The notes beneath the pieces are model-generated. The model did not search any database, was not told the DNA's origin, and saw nothing but the letters and a program-made list of their open reading frames with translations. DNA of 64,000 bases from Pseudanabaena galeata CCNP1313 (GTDB lineage Bacteria > Cyanobacteriota > Cyanobacteriia > Pseudanabaenales > Pseudanabaenaceae). Location: the NCBI RefSeq assembly GCF_029910235.1, contig NZ_CP112875.1:62001-126000 (forward strand), in the 5' to 3' direction. This document shows positions 7,943-17,264 of the stretch, in pieces. A program made the translations under genes and the position numbers. How positions within the stretch are numbered: the stretch's first letter is position 1; every line of letters begins with the position of its first letter.

Positions 7943-9328
7943 ATGGCTAAAAATTACCAAGAGCTTATAAAACGTTGGGAGCAGATCCCAAAAGTTTATC
8001 CAGAAGCATCACTAGAATCCGATCTTATTTCAGTTATTTTTGCGTCATTGGGGCTGAAATTCGATCAAATAGAAACTACACCTCAGATTGGGCAAGGTCT
8101 TAAACCAGACAGATTAGTGTATTCAGACGCTGACAAAACAAAGCCGCCTGTATTGGTTTTTGAAAATAAAAGGCGTGTGCAAAATTTGGCAGATGCGACA
8201 GATGAAGAATTTTTTAAACTCTGTAAACAACATCCTTTGTATCGAGAATCAGTAGGCTATAAAGACAAACCGAATAATAACGGCATTAAACAATATCTTG
8301 ATAAAGATGTAGTCTCTCCCGAAAAACTGGCAACTTTTGGCTTAGTGTTCAATGGTGATTTTTTTCAACTATGGCGGCGTGTCGATGGCTTGGTAATGCC
8401 TCTAAGCGATATCCAAAGATTTAAGGCAGAGAGTATCCCTAAGCTAATGCAACAGCTTGAATACTGCTTAAGAAATCCCCGTAGAGCCTTAGTTACATCA
8501 GTCTGGAACCAAAAGGGCGGCGTATCCAAAACTACTAACACGATAAATTTAGGAGCCGCTTTAGCTGATGCTGGGAAAAAAGTCTTATTAATCGATCTTG
8601 ATGAACAAACTGATTTAACAATCGGAGTCGGTCTAAATCCAGATCACTTTAATCACTGGATAGAAGATTGTGTTGATAATGTTGATAAAAATAAACTTGA
8701 TGAGGCTAAAAAAATCCTCTCAGAAGCTATTCAACATCGAGTCTTTCCCACAACAGAGCGTACACAGTTAAAAATATCTGTACTTCCTATTGGTTCTGAC
8801 TCTCTAGCTAAATTTAGGGATAGAAAAGATATTAAGCAGATCCAAAGTTTTAAGAAAATCATTCAAATACTTGTATCTGAATTTGACTACATCTTTATAG
8901 ACACGTCCCCTGCTGCTGATAGTCTTACTAGATGTGTGTTATATAGCAGTGACACTACTTTGATACCTATAGACTACGGTAAAAAGTCAATCCATCATGG
9001 TGTCAATACTTATCATCAACTTTCTAAAGTTAGGAGTAACAGATCTCAAGTTGAAAAAATCCATTTAGGCACATGGAATTTAGGGCTAGTTTTCAGTAAT
9101 GTCCCTCCAGATAGCGGCGCTACCTTAGATAAATTTATTGATGAAGAGCTTAAAAAGAAAGGCTTTTCAGGTCACAAGTGTACAACTGTAGTCAAAACCT
9201 ATGCACAGACAAAAATTGCAGAATTTAAGCATATGCCCGTTGTTTGTTGGTCAAATTCTCCTGTGACAAAATGCTATAAAAATCTTGCTGAAGAGATTTT
9301 TTTAAAACATAACTTTATAGATGACTAA
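7943..9328 (+). CDS. ParA-type ATPase fused to an N-terminal restriction-nuclease-like domain
   Basis: A 461-aa two-domain protein. Residues 1-165 resemble the N-terminal nuclease domain of type I restriction subunits (HSDR_N). They show an early acidic helix (ASLESDLISVIF), PD at 55-56, FENK at 73-76 (the E-x-K of a PD-(D/E)xK site) and GLVFNGDFFQLWRR at 133-146. Residues 182-461 are a ParA/MinD ATPase with a deviant Walker A (KGGVSKTT, 191-198) and LLIDLDEQ. It is followed after 3 nt by a ParB-like gene, forming a partition-style pair. The nuclease motif looks complete. Whether it cuts DNA, and when, is unknown. The upstream gap holds oriT copy 1 and no clear ribosome site. Confidence 0.7.
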   Translation: MAKNYQELIKRWEQIPKVYPEASLESDLISVIFASLGLKFDQIETTPQIGQGLKPDRLVYSDADKTKPPVLVFENKRRVQNLADATDEEFFKLCKQHPLYRESVGYKDKPNNNGIKQYLDKDVVSPEKLATFGLVFNGDFFQLWRRVDGLVMPLSDIQRFKAESIPKLMQQLEYCLRNPRRALVTSVWNQKGGVSKTTNTINLGAALADAGKKVLLIDLDEQTDLTIGVGLNPDHFNHWIEDCVDNVDKNKLDEAKKILSEAIQHRVFPTTERTQLKISVLPIGSDSLAKFRDRKDIKQIQSFKKIIQILVSEFDYIFIDTSPAADSLTRCVLYSSDTTLIPIDYGKKSIHHGVNTYHQLSKVRSNRSQVEKIHLGTWNLGLVFSNVPPDSGATLDKFIDEELKKKGFSGHKCTTVVKTYAQTKIAEFKHMPVVCWSNSPVTKCYKNLAEEIFLKHNFIDD

Positions 9329-9331
9329 GCT

Positions 9332-9871
9332 ATGCCAATTGTTGAAGAGCTATCACTAAACGAATTAGAGCTAGGGGAGATCCTACGGATTCCCAGTGAA
9401 TTTGTTGAAACAAATTCTAAAGTCAAGTTAAACGCGACTTTAGTAAAAAGTCTTGCAAATAAACTTAAAGCTTCTAACAAAAATATTCTGCCAATCATAG
9501 TTAAGCAGATATCTGAAGATGAATATGAAGCGATATATAACACGCTGATTCTAGAAGCTGCAAAGCAAGCAGGGCTAGATTTTGTTTGGTGTATCGCTGT
9601 CGATGACAAAATGGAGACTCAGATCCTTGCTGAAACTGGAGAGTTATTCCAAGTGTCTCTACTAGACTCATCAGAAAAAGAGATTATCGAAGGTCTAACT
9701 TTTGCCAGAGACACAGAGACAGCGCTCAAAAAACTAGACCCCGCAAAAGTTGCAAAGGTTATTGTGTCTGCTAGAACCCCATCTTGGAAGGATCTAAAGC
9801 CTCTATCAAAACTCAAGTGTGGGGTAGGGGCTAAAGCCGTTCCAGTATTGTCTAAGTATTTTATTTTCTAG
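9332..9871 (+). CDS. Small ParB-like partner protein
   Basis: A 179-aa protein 3 nt after the nuclease-ParA gene. The N-terminal half resembles a ParB/Srx-type domain: LSLNELELGEILRIPSEFV, then ILPIIVKQISEDEYEAIYN and a short strand FVWCIAVDD. The C-terminal half is helical, with TFARDTETALKKLDPAKVAK and a basic region. No HTH of the usual ParB kind is obvious, so its DNA recognition may differ. Spacing and order suggest that it is the CBP/adaptor for the fused ParA upstream. A strong bidirectional terminator follows. Confidence 0.55.
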   Translation: MPIVEELSLNELELGEILRIPSEFVETNSKVKLNATLVKSLANKLKASNKNILPIIVKQISEDEYEAIYNTLILEAAKQAGLDFVWCIAVDDKMETQILAETGELFQVSLLDSSEKEIIEGLTFARDTETALKKLDPAKVAKVIVSARTPSWKDLKPLSKLKCGVGAKAVPVLSKYFIF

Positions 9872-9902
9872 ATAAGCAAGCGCAGCGATCGCTACTGCAA
9901 GC

Positions 9903-9938
9903 AAAAAGCACCCTAACCAATTGGTTAGGGTGCTTTTT
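9903..9938. terminator. Perfect 36-bp palindromic terminator
   Basis: AAAAAGCACCCTAACCAA is followed directly by its exact reverse complement. A-rich and T-rich ends make it usable in both directions. Degenerate relatives sharing AAAAGCACCC lie at 11107-11144 and 12235-12270, so this is a small local repeat family. Confidence 0.8.
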
Positions 9939-10006
9939 GGTTCAGACAAGTATAGTTAGCCCCCTAGGGTACGTTCTTAGCACATAACCCCTATGGCAGT
10001 AACGAT

Positions 10007-10045
10007 CAACTGCAATCGGACTTCTTAGCAGTCCGATTGCAGTTG
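10007..10045. terminator. GC-containing 16-bp hairpin after the RHH partition gene
   Basis: CAACTGCAATCGGACT pairs perfectly with AGTCCGATTGCAGTTG around a 7-nt loop. It lies 9 nt beyond the stop of the minus-strand gene at 10054. There is no T-tract, so it may be a factor-dependent terminator or an mRNA-stabilising hairpin. Confidence 0.55.
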
Positions 10046-10053
10046 CAAGACTT

Positions 10054-10305
10054 TTACAACTTGCCTTTACGTTTTAGCTCGTTGACGGCTGCATCAATTA
10101 ACCAAGTATTGCGACTCGTTTTTTTAAACCCTTCACCCCGATCTATATCGATAATATCTATCAGTTCAGAAGGTATCCTTACCTCAAATTTAACTACCGT
10201 TTTCTCGACTGGTTTAGGCTCAATCGCAGGTGTATCCACAGTAGGAACTACCGCCCCTTGTCCTAAAAATTCATCTTCAGTCTTTGGTTTTGTTCTTAAA
10301 GCCAT
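10054..10305 (-). CDS. RHH-type partition partner (ParG-like)
   Basis: An 83-aa protein. The first 40 residues are flexible and proline-rich. The remainder is a ribbon-helix-helix domain: strand KFEVRIPSE, helix LIDIIDIDRGEGF, turn and helix TSRNTWLIDAAVNELKRKG. An unstructured N-terminus plus an RHH domain behind a short ParA is the type Ib (ParF/ParG-like) partition pattern. The gene follows parA after a 54-nt gap that itself contains AGTACTA/ATACTA motifs. It probably binds those motifs as centromere and operator. Confidence 0.65.
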   Translation of the reverse strand: MALRTKPKTEDEFLGQGAVVPTVDTPAIEPKPVEKTVVKFEVRIPSELIDIIDIDRGEGFKKTSRNTWLIDAAVNELKRKGKL

Positions 10306-10359
10306 AGTACTAATATCCTGTTATCACAATATCGAAACAATACTAAAACAATATAAAAA

Positions 10360-11001
10360 TCATACTAAATAGATACTATTATACAAAGCTTCTATTTCTG
10401 CGATCGCCTTATCATCTCTAGGTTTTAACTCAGTCACAGATAAACCAGACGATGCAGCATTGCGAAAAGCTTTACGGTTGCCTAATGGGGTATCTTGAAA
10501 GGTCAAGTTATCCATACCTGAAACAATTTCGGCTGCATCAGCATTATCTTTACCGCTTGCATCTGCCATATTCAAAATACAAATCGCTTTCAAATTTTCG
10601 TTAAAGCCTTTTGCATCAGCTACCAAAGTATTTGTATCTTCGATCGCCCATAGGTCAAAGCTGCTCGGTCTAAATGGTGCGATATAAACATCAGCGATGA
10701 GCATAGCTGCTCTTTGTGCGACGGTATCTTGTCCACCAACATCGATGATCACATCATCATGTTTTTTACCCAGTCTCTCGACATCAGTTTTTACAGCCTT
10801 ACCAGATAAGCGAATCGTGGTATAGCCCGATCCGCTTGGTAAAGTCTCATCTCTGACAGCACTAAAACTAGAAGCCGTTCCTTGTGCATCAGCATCAACT
10901 AGCAAAACATCCTTACCTGATAGCGATCGCATCACAGCTAAGTTAGTAGCTACAGTGGTTTTACCCACCCCGCCCTTAATACCGCCACAGACTAAAATCA
11001 T
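10360..11001 (-). CDS. parA: ParA-type plasmid partition ATPase (type Ib)
   Basis: A 213-aa Walker-type partition ATPase. Deviant Walker A KGGVGKTT (residues 9-16), then VLLVDADAQGTAS (32-44) and DDVIIDVGGQDT (about 81-92). The short length without an N-terminal HTH is the ParF class. It pairs with the RHH protein downstream on the same strand. The region upstream (11002-11066) carries repeated AGTACTA and ATACT motifs, which are likely the centromere and operator. This is the second ParA on this stretch, beside the nuclease-fused one at 7943. Confidence 0.8.
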   Translation of the reverse strand: MILVCGGIKGGVGKTTVATNLAVMRSLSGKDVLLVDADAQGTASSFSAVRDETLPSGSGYTTIRLSGKAVKTDVERLGKKHDDVIIDVGGQDTVAQRAAMLIADVYIAPFRPSSFDLWAIEDTNTLVADAKGFNENLKAICILNMADASGKDNADAAEIVSGMDNLTFQDTPLGNRKAFRNAASSGLSVTELKPRDDKAIAEIEALYNSIYLV

Positions 11002-11066
11002 ATGTTTTCAGTACTAAAATTGTATTAGAACAGTATCAGAATACTCTGAGAATAGTACTATCATTT
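11002..11066. promoter_or_regulatory. Candidate centromere/operator of the parA operon
   Basis: AGTACTA occurs at 11010-11016 and 11054-11060, with related CAGTATCAGAATACT between. A third AGTACTA lies at 10306-10312 in the gap between parA and its RHH partner. Clustered short motifs on both sides of a type Ib parA are typical binding sites of the RHH protein. Inferred from position and repetition only. Confidence 0.45.
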
Positions 11067-11106
11067 CGGTCAATAAATACTGATTTAATATGAAAATCAT
11101 TTAGAT

Positions 11107-11144
11107 AAAAAGCACCCACCCGAATATAGGTGAAATGCTTTTTT
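11107..11144. terminator. Bidirectional terminator-like hairpin
   Basis: AAAAGCA and CACC pair with GGTG and TGCTTTT around a short loop, with a 1-2 nt interruption. It shares AAAAGCACCC with the palindrome at 9903. Confidence 0.5.
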
Positions 11145-11191
11145 GTTTAAATGATATTGTTGTGATTATAAAAATTTAGTAATAAGCACTT

Positions 11192-11953
11192 ATGGCGATC
11201 ATCTCATGCCCCGAATGTGGTAGACAGGTATCCGATAAAGCTCTCAAATGTCCACAGTGCGCTCATCCTATTGCAAATCTTGAAAATCAAGAAATAACCG
11301 CTTTACAAGTATTACAAGACAAAATTCAGGATGTGGTGAGTGTTAATAGTCTTACGGTAAAGGTTAGCCCTGTTGGAAAATCTCTAAATATTAAGCTGAC
11401 TCGAACAGGGATAAAAATCATCAAACCTGCTTACGATCAACTATGGATAAAGATTAGATTGCAACTCAAACCAGACAATCTAAGAGGTTTTAATAAGTTG
11501 CTAATTGCTTCTAATTTTGAAGGGGATATTAAATCTGAATGGGAGCGTCAAAACGATATTGACTCTACAGGGAAACTAATCCCTAATCAGCAAGATCTGA
11601 TTTTGGCTTATGTCAACGTGGCGATTGTTGTGATTGTCGGTATAGGCGGCACTTTCTACTTCTTTAATCCCTTTCGTAGTGTGCCAAGTAGTTCTAGTTC
11701 ATTTACTAGCCCTATCATCAGTTCTAGCTCTAATCGCTACACAATGGCAAATTACAACCAAATTAATACTGGTATGACCTATTCACAAGTTAAAACGATT
11801 TTGGGTGATAGCGGTAAAGAACTAAGTCGAGTAGATATCAAAGGAGCGCCCCTTACAATTAGCTATCAATGGCAAAACGATGATGGGTCTAACATTATTG
11901 TTATGTTTCAGGATGATGCTGTTACGACTAAAGCACAGGCTTTACTGAAATAG
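11192..11953 (+). CDS. Zinc-ribbon membrane protein with a DUF3862/SmpA-like domain
   Basis: A 253-aa protein in three parts. Residues 1-30 form a zinc ribbon (CPECG and CPQC). A cytoplasmic part of about 115 residues follows. One membrane segment (VNVAIVVIVGIGGTFYFF, about 141-158) leads to a serine-rich linker and a C-terminal domain beginning YNQINTGMTYSQVKTILGDSG. That domain matches the DUF3862/BLIP-like fold, related to the SmpA/OmlA lipoprotein domain. Such proteins are thought to sense or scaffold at the membrane; no specific function is known here. It is transcribed away from parA. Confidence 0.6.
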   Translation: MAIISCPECGRQVSDKALKCPQCAHPIANLENQEITALQVLQDKIQDVVSVNSLTVKVSPVGKSLNIKLTRTGIKIIKPAYDQLWIKIRLQLKPDNLRGFNKLLIASNFEGDIKSEWERQNDIDSTGKLIPNQQDLILAYVNVAIVVIVGIGGTFYFFNPFRSVPSSSSSFTSPIISSSSNRYTMANYNQINTGMTYSQVKTILGDSGKELSRVDIKGAPLTISYQWQNDDGSNIIVMFQDDAVTTKAQALLK

Positions 11954-12014
11954 CGATCGCTACAAATTAAAAAATTCAATCATTTGCGTAATGGTTACTT
12001 ACACCTAAAGATTT

Positions 12015-12194
12015 ATGGGAAAGCAAAAGTCAAAAGTCAGCCCTGCGGCGATCGCATTAGTTGTCATACTTGCATTAGTTTTTGTGGGTATTACTGCAAA
12101 AGTTTTGACAGATAGGTTCGCCCCTAGCTCTGTAACTACAGATTTAGATGAGCTAGAAAAAAAGCTTGACAACATCAAGAAAAGCCCAAAATAG
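12015..12194 (+). CDS. 59-aa single-pass membrane protein
   Basis: Basic start (MGKQKSKVSP), a hydrophobic segment (AAIALVVILALVFVGI), then a short charged tail ending DELEKKLDNIKKSPK. It lies 61 nt after the zinc-ribbon gene on the same strand. No family recognised. Confidence 0.5.
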   Translation: MGKQKSKVSPAAIALVVILALVFVGITAKVLTDRFAPSSVTTDLDELEKKLDNIKKSPK

Positions 12195-12234
12195 AAACAA
12201 GTCACCATAAAACAAGGCGATCGCCACTGGCAAC

Positions 12235-12270
12235 AAAAAAGCACCCTAGCCAATCGGTTAAGGTTGCCTT
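12235..12270. repeat. Degenerate copy of the 9903 palindrome
   Basis: AAAAAAGCACCCTAGCCAAT followed by CGGTTAAGGTTGCCTT keeps the outline of the perfect palindrome at 9903-9938 with several changes. It probably still forms a weak hairpin after the 59-aa gene. Confidence 0.4.
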
Positions 12271-12294
12271 ATGTTTTACATAGTCATACATTTG

Positions 12295-12558
12295 TCAGAC
12301 TTCTATTAATCCATAATCTGACAAAACATCAGCGCTGATATCAGTAGCCAAATTACATATTAAGCAGTTCCTTAAATCAGTTTCTAAACCCTCTAAATAC
12401 TCTCTAGGATTACCATTTAGCCAATAGTCATCTAATGTCTTACAGGATTGTTTTACAAGCATAGGATTTTGAGCGCTGTAGACTTTTGCGCTCTCCCTAT
12501 TCCTTAATGCTTGGCTAACCATCTGCCAGCCAAGCACCTTAACCAGAATCTCGATCAT
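12295..12558 (-). CDS. Hypothetical protein downstream of the resolvase
   Basis: An 87-aa protein, MIEILVKVLGWQMVSQALRN..., with a Cys pair (NCLIC) near the C-terminus. No family recognised. Its ATG overlaps the resolvase stop by one base (TAATG), so it belonged to the resolvase operon and probably lost its original promoter when the transposon inserted upstream. Confidence 0.5.
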   Translation of the reverse strand: MIEILVKVLGWQMVSQALRNRESAKVYSAQNPMLVKQSCKTLDDYWLNGNPREYLEGLETDLRNCLICNLATDISADVLSDYGLIEV

Positions 12559-13200
12559 TAGGCAACCTCACGATTAATAACACGGCTTACCTGTACTGCT
12601 TGCCACTTACCGCCCCGCTTGGTTTTAATGCCTTGTTCATTGAGTTCATTAGCGATCGCAGTCAGTGTAAAACCATCGTCTGACATTTGTTTTACAAATG
12701 CAATAACCTCTAACTCACTGGCAACCTTAACCAATTGCTTGTTAACCATCTCGTAACCGTAAGCGGGTGATCCAACGTGTTCACCTTGCGATTGTTTTTG
12801 ACGTAAAGCTGTAGAAGTTCTTTCACCGATCGCCTCTCTCTCCCATTGTGCTACTGACATCAAAACATTTAGACACAACCGCCCCGCCGCCGTTCTTGTA
12901 TCGATCTGGTCACTGACTGAGAGCAAAGCCTTATCGGTAAAGTAATTTTTAATCAGGTAGTTCCAGTCGGATACATCGCGGGTGAGTCTATCTAACTTGA
13001 AAATAATCACCGCGTCTGCTTCATCACTGTCTAACATTTGTAAAACATTTGTAAGACCATCACGTTTTAAGGACTTGGCAGATACACCCGCGTCAATGAT
13101 TACATCAAGTAAAACAATGTCATACAAATCTGCATAAGCTCTAATCTTGCTTATTTGAGCATCAACACTGTAACCATGATCGGCTTGCTCTTGTGTCGAA
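12558..13200 (-). pseudogene. Serine recombinase (resolvase) truncated at its N-terminus by a transposon
   Basis: The open frame continues in the 5' direction past the TTG at 13127 to the transposon edge at 13200. It reads STQEQADHGYSVDAQ... and then RAYADLYDIVLLDVIIDAGVSAKSLKRDGL, the standard serine-recombinase N-terminal fold. The usual start, including the Arg-Val of RVST, is missing: the Tn3-type inverted repeat begins exactly before the Ser codon. The rest (catalytic helices, FKLDRLTRD, EREAIGERTS, recombinase domain and C-terminal HTH) is intact for about 200 residues. It is probably inactive unless a start is supplied from the transposon. Confidence 0.8.
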
Positions 13201-13239
13201 GGGGTAGCTACAGGATACGTGTAAAAACCTGCAAGATAG
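13201..13239. repeat. Left terminal inverted repeat of Tn 1
   Basis: 39 bp, starting with the GGGG typical of Tn3-family ends, and exactly complementary to the right end. It interrupts the serine resolvase gene. Confidence 0.9.
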
Positions 13240-13250
13240 GCTTAAAAGCG

Positions 13251-13730
13251 TTACCCAGACGAGCTTTGAGAAATCAGTTTAGACTTATAGGGAGAACCAC
13301 AAAAAGGACAGAAGTGATGCTTGAGCGAAGAAATAGTTTGCTGGCAATGAGTACAGCGATCGCCAAGTTTCCCCCCACAGAGAAAGCAAAACTTAGCCCT
13401 GACATCCATCCACATAGGATCAGCAGGATTGCCAGGAGTCCAGCAAGATGGACAGAACTTAAGCATAGAAACAGGCTCAATGGAAGTACCACGAGAAACA
13501 GCCTCTAAATATTCCACGGGAACTTGCAAAGCCGAAGCCAAACCAGTTTTACTATGAGAACTCAGCTTAGCCGTCAGTCCCCGTTCAATCTTGCCCAAAC
13601 TCTGCAAATGAATCGACGAAATCGCCGCCAACTCCCTCTGATTCAAACCGAGGGAAATTCGGATACGTTTGACATAGGCAGCCAAGGTTTCACCAGAGTT
13701 AGGCGATTTATCACCCTGTAAAATATTCAC
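13251..13730 (-). CDS. XRE-family HTH protein with zinc ribbons (transposon-borne)
   Basis: A 159-aa protein. Residues 12-75 form an XRE/Cro HTH (LAAYVKRIRISLGLNQRELA... then HLQSLGKIERGL). The C-terminal half carries four Cys pairs (CPSC, CFLC, CTHC, CPFC) that probably bind zinc. A homologue with the same domain order sits at 39548-40018 in the other Tn3-type element. It is divergently transcribed from the tyrosine recombinase gene, over an 81-bp gap. It likely represses or regulates the transposon genes. Confidence 0.75.
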   Translation of the reverse strand: MNILQGDKSPNSGETLAAYVKRIRISLGLNQRELAAISSIHLQSLGKIERGLTAKLSSHSKTGLASALQVPVEYLEAVSRGTSIEPVSMLKFCPSCWTPGNPADPMWMDVRAKFCFLCGGKLGDRCTHCQQTISSLKHHFCPFCGSPYKSKLISQSSSG

Positions 13731-13811
13731 AAAATAGTGTTTAAAAGTATGTTTATAGAAAACTATACTATCAACAGATTATATAACTCACCGCATTAAC
13801 TAGCTGATAAA

Positions 13812-14720
13812 TTGACTATCACACTAGCTACAGTTACCACTGAATTCCTAGAGCGTACAGGACTAGCCCAAAGCACCGTGCAATCCTACGAACTAAGCCT
13901 AATGCCACTACTCAAAGAATATGGCAGTTATCCCATTGAATTATTGAGTCGAGCAACCCTAACAAAATACCTAGAAGGCTTAACAGATCTCGCCTATACG
14001 ACCCATCACCGTCACCAAGCCATCCTCCAAGCCCTATTCAACTTTGCCGTAGAGCGCGGTTATCTAAAAGCCAACCCCATCGTCCGACTGCATCGGCGCA
14101 AACCAAACCCAGAGAAAGGAGAACATCATGCCGATGGAGTAATTCGATACCTATCGCCCGAACAGATCGTCAGTCTCTACCAAGTCGTAGAACGCGACGG
14201 TCGCATGAAAGCATTGGTCTGCTTGCTGCATCGCACAGGAGCGAGGATCGCGGAAATCCTGAGCTTGCAATTAGCAGAAATCAACCTCAAAGAACGTAAA
14301 TTTCAAGTGATCGGCAAAGGCAATAAAACCCGATGGTGTTTCTACAGCGAAGATGCGGCAACCGGATTAGAAAAATATCTAAAATACTATCGACACAAGG
14401 AATCACCAGCCTTATTCACCACCCAACAGCCTGTGACGGAGAAAGTTACCCCCTTGAGTTATCAGACAGCCCATCGTGACTGGACAAAATTAACTAAGAA
14501 TGACCCAAAACTCCAAGGTATCAGAATGCACGACCTCCGTCACACCTTTGCCACCGAGAGAGTTGGCTTAATGGGTATCGAAGAATTACGCGCCTTAATG
14601 GGACATACAAATATCAACACCACCTTACGCTATCAAAAAGTTACTTCTGAACGAGCAGAGATAACTGCTCACAAAGCTTTAAATCAACTGCTCCAAAACT
14701 CAGAAAACAGCCAAACTTAA
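13812..14720 (+). CDS. tnpI: Tyrosine recombinase of the Tn3-type element (TnpI-like)
   Basis: A 302-aa phage-integrase family protein with a TTG start. An N-terminal SAM-like core-binding domain (residues 1-95) is followed by the catalytic domain: Arg in TGARIAEIL, Lys region in VIGKGNKTRW, HDLRHTFATERVG (His-x-x-Arg), GHTNINTTLRYQ (His and the Tyr nucleophile). All catalytic residues are present. In Tn4430-type elements the cointegrate is resolved by such a recombinase in place of a serine resolvase. The corresponding site is probably the dyad at 14777-14795. Confidence 0.85.
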   Translation: MTITLATVTTEFLERTGLAQSTVQSYELSLMPLLKEYGSYPIELLSRATLTKYLEGLTDLAYTTHHRHQAILQALFNFAVERGYLKANPIVRLHRRKPNPEKGEHHADGVIRYLSPEQIVSLYQVVERDGRMKALVCLLHRTGARIAEILSLQLAEINLKERKFQVIGKGNKTRWCFYSEDAATGLEKYLKYYRHKESPALFTTQQPVTEKVTPLSYQTAHRDWTKLTKNDPKLQGIRMHDLRHTFATERVGLMGIEELRALMGHTNINTTLRYQKVTSERAEITAHKALNQLLQNSENSQT

Positions 14721-14776
14721 ATATTGATTAAATCCCATTCATAGATTGTTTAAAAGGGTGTTTATTCAAAATTGAT

Positions 14777-14795
14777 AGAGTATTGGTTATACTCT
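14777..14795. other. Candidate cointegrate resolution core site of Tn 1
   Basis: AGAGTAT, 5-bp spacer TGGTT, ATACTCT. The same dyad, with a different spacer and one end change, occurs at 38493-38511 at the equivalent place between tnpI and tnpA in the second transposon. Two inverted 7-bp arms around a 5-bp spacer are the expected shape of a tyrosine recombinase core site. Confidence 0.6.
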
Positions 14796-17264
14796 GTCTA
14801 CGCAAACTGAGTGTTCCTACAGCCAGCACTAGCTTACTTGTCCTCTAAACGTCTCTATGACTGCTATTGAACGCACGGCTTATCCTCGATTCAAATCTCA
14901 AGCAACCGTGAAAGAACTTGCTGAACTATATACTCCGTCAGCATCTGAGATAAATCTAGCGAAGGGTCATGTCAAAAGTAAGCGGGGGTTACTGCGATTT
15001 TTAGTCATGCTCAAGTCATTTCAACGATTGGGATATTTCCCACTGTCATCCGATGTACCGCCCACAGTGATCAGTCATATTCGGGCTTGCTTAAACCTCA
15101 GTGCTAATATCTGTGCTATCCCGCCCGAACGTTCTCGTTACTACTATGCTGAGGCGATTCGGGCTTATTTGAGAGTTAGTCCTTTCGACCGCAAGGCGCA
15201 AACGGCGATCGCTACTGTCATTGCTACATCGGCGGAGATCATGGAATATCCTGCTGATTTAATCAATGTTGCGGTTGAAGAGTTGGTGAAAGCGCGTTAT
15301 GAATTACCTGCTTTTAGTACGATTGATCGTTTGGTCGGTCATATCCGTGCTGTTGTGAATAACCGCTTGTTTCAGCGTATTGCTAAGGCGATGAGTCCAA
15401 ATCAACAAGCCTTTGTGGATGAATTGGTCTCTAATTCAACGCCAGAATCGGAATTAACTTTCAGCTTATTGAGAGCAGCACCGAAAAGTGATCGCCTCTC
15501 TCATATTCAGGCTTTACAAACTAAGTTTGACCAAATACTTACTTTTGGTGATGCAAGGCAGTTGCTGCTGAAAATTGCCCCTGCCAAGGTCAAATCTTTT
15601 GCAGCACAAGCAAAAGCCTTGGCAATGACAGATCTCCGAGAGATGAATCTAGCGAAACGTCGCGCTCTGTTGGTATGCCTGCTCTATCGTGTGCAAGTTA
15701 AAACCCGTGACCATTTAGTAGAGATGTTTCTCAAGCGCGTGCAGAAAATGCATCAATGTGCCAAAGATAAATTGGTGGAGTTACGAGAACAGAATTTGAC
15801 CAAAACTGAATCGATGTTGGCAGTGCTAACCGAGATTTTACAGACATCAACTGGGGAGACTGATACGGCGAGTTTGGGTGGACGGGTGCAATCTGTTTTG
15901 GAAACCCATGGGGGAGCTGCCGCTTTATTAGCACAGTGCGAGGAGATTACGGCTTACAATACCGATAATTATTTGCCTTTAATATGGCGGTTTTATAGTC
16001 GCTATCGTTCGGTTTTGTTTCCCTTGGTGCGTGGGTTAGAAATCCAGTCTGCTAGCCAAGATCTTTCCTTGACGGCAGCTTTGACTCTGGTTTTGGCTCA
16101 TGAAAACCGTCGCTCTAAATGGTTGTCTGCGGAAGATCTCGATTTAAGCTTTATGAGCGATCGCTGGCGACGATTAGTGGTGGTTGAATCTGATGGTATT
16201 TCACAGTTAGTCCGTCAGCAATTCGAGGTCTGTGTCTTTACCTATTTGGCAGCCGAGTTGAAAAGTGGTGATGCTTGTGTGGTGGGTTCGGAAAACTATG
16301 CTGACTTCCGCGAACAGTTATTGTCTTGGGATGAGTGTCAGCCAAAATTGGCTGATTACTGCCAACAAACAGGTATGGCGCTTACGGCGGCTAAATTTGT
16401 TGAACAGCTTCAATCTTGTTTGACTCAAACTGCGATTGCTGTAGACCAAATCTGTAAGGATGGTACACAAGTGACGATTAGTGCTGATGCTGTACCTGTA
16501 CTCAAAAGGATTACGGCGGAGCCGCCTCCATCGGGTGCGATAGAGTTGGAGTCGGCAATTTTACAACGGCTCCCTGAACGTAGTGTTTTGGATATTCTCT
16601 GTAATGTGGAACATTGGCTCAATTGGGTGCGCCACTTTGGTCATGTTTCTGGTTCTGAGTCAAAGATTGAGAATCCGTCTGAACGTTATATCTTAACGGT
16701 GTTTGGCTATGGTTGTAATCTTGGTCCTAATCAAACTGCTCGTCATACTCGCGGACAGGTCAGTTCAAGGATGCTGGCTTATGTGAATCGTCAACATATT
16801 TCGATTCCTCAACTTGAGGCGGCGATGCGAGATTTGATTAATGCTTATAATCGCTTGGAGTTACCGAAGTGTTGGGGAACTGGCAAACGGGCGGCGGCTG
16901 ATGGTAGTAAGTTTCAGCTTTATGAGAATAATTTAATGTCTGAGTATCACATTCGTTATGGTGGCTATGGGGGGATTGCTTACCATCATGTATCTGATAC
17001 TTATATTGCTCTGTTTACCCATTTCATCAATTGTGGTGTTTGGGAAGCAGTTTATATTCTTGATGGTTTACTCAAGAATACTTCCGATATCCAACCTGAT
17101 ACTTTGCACGCTGATACCCAAGGACAGTCTACTACTGTGTTTGGCTTGTCTTATCTGTTGGGAATTAAACTCATGCCTCGGATTCGTAACTGGCAGGACT
17201 GTAAGTTCTTTCGTCCCAGTCTGGACTCTGTTTATGAGTATATTGACCCATTGTTTAAAGATGT

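Noticed and set aside
13155-13721. Plus-strand frames opposite the XRE gene of Tn 1
   Set aside because: Shadows of the minus-strand gene, which has a clear HTH and four Cys pairs and a homologue in Tn 2.
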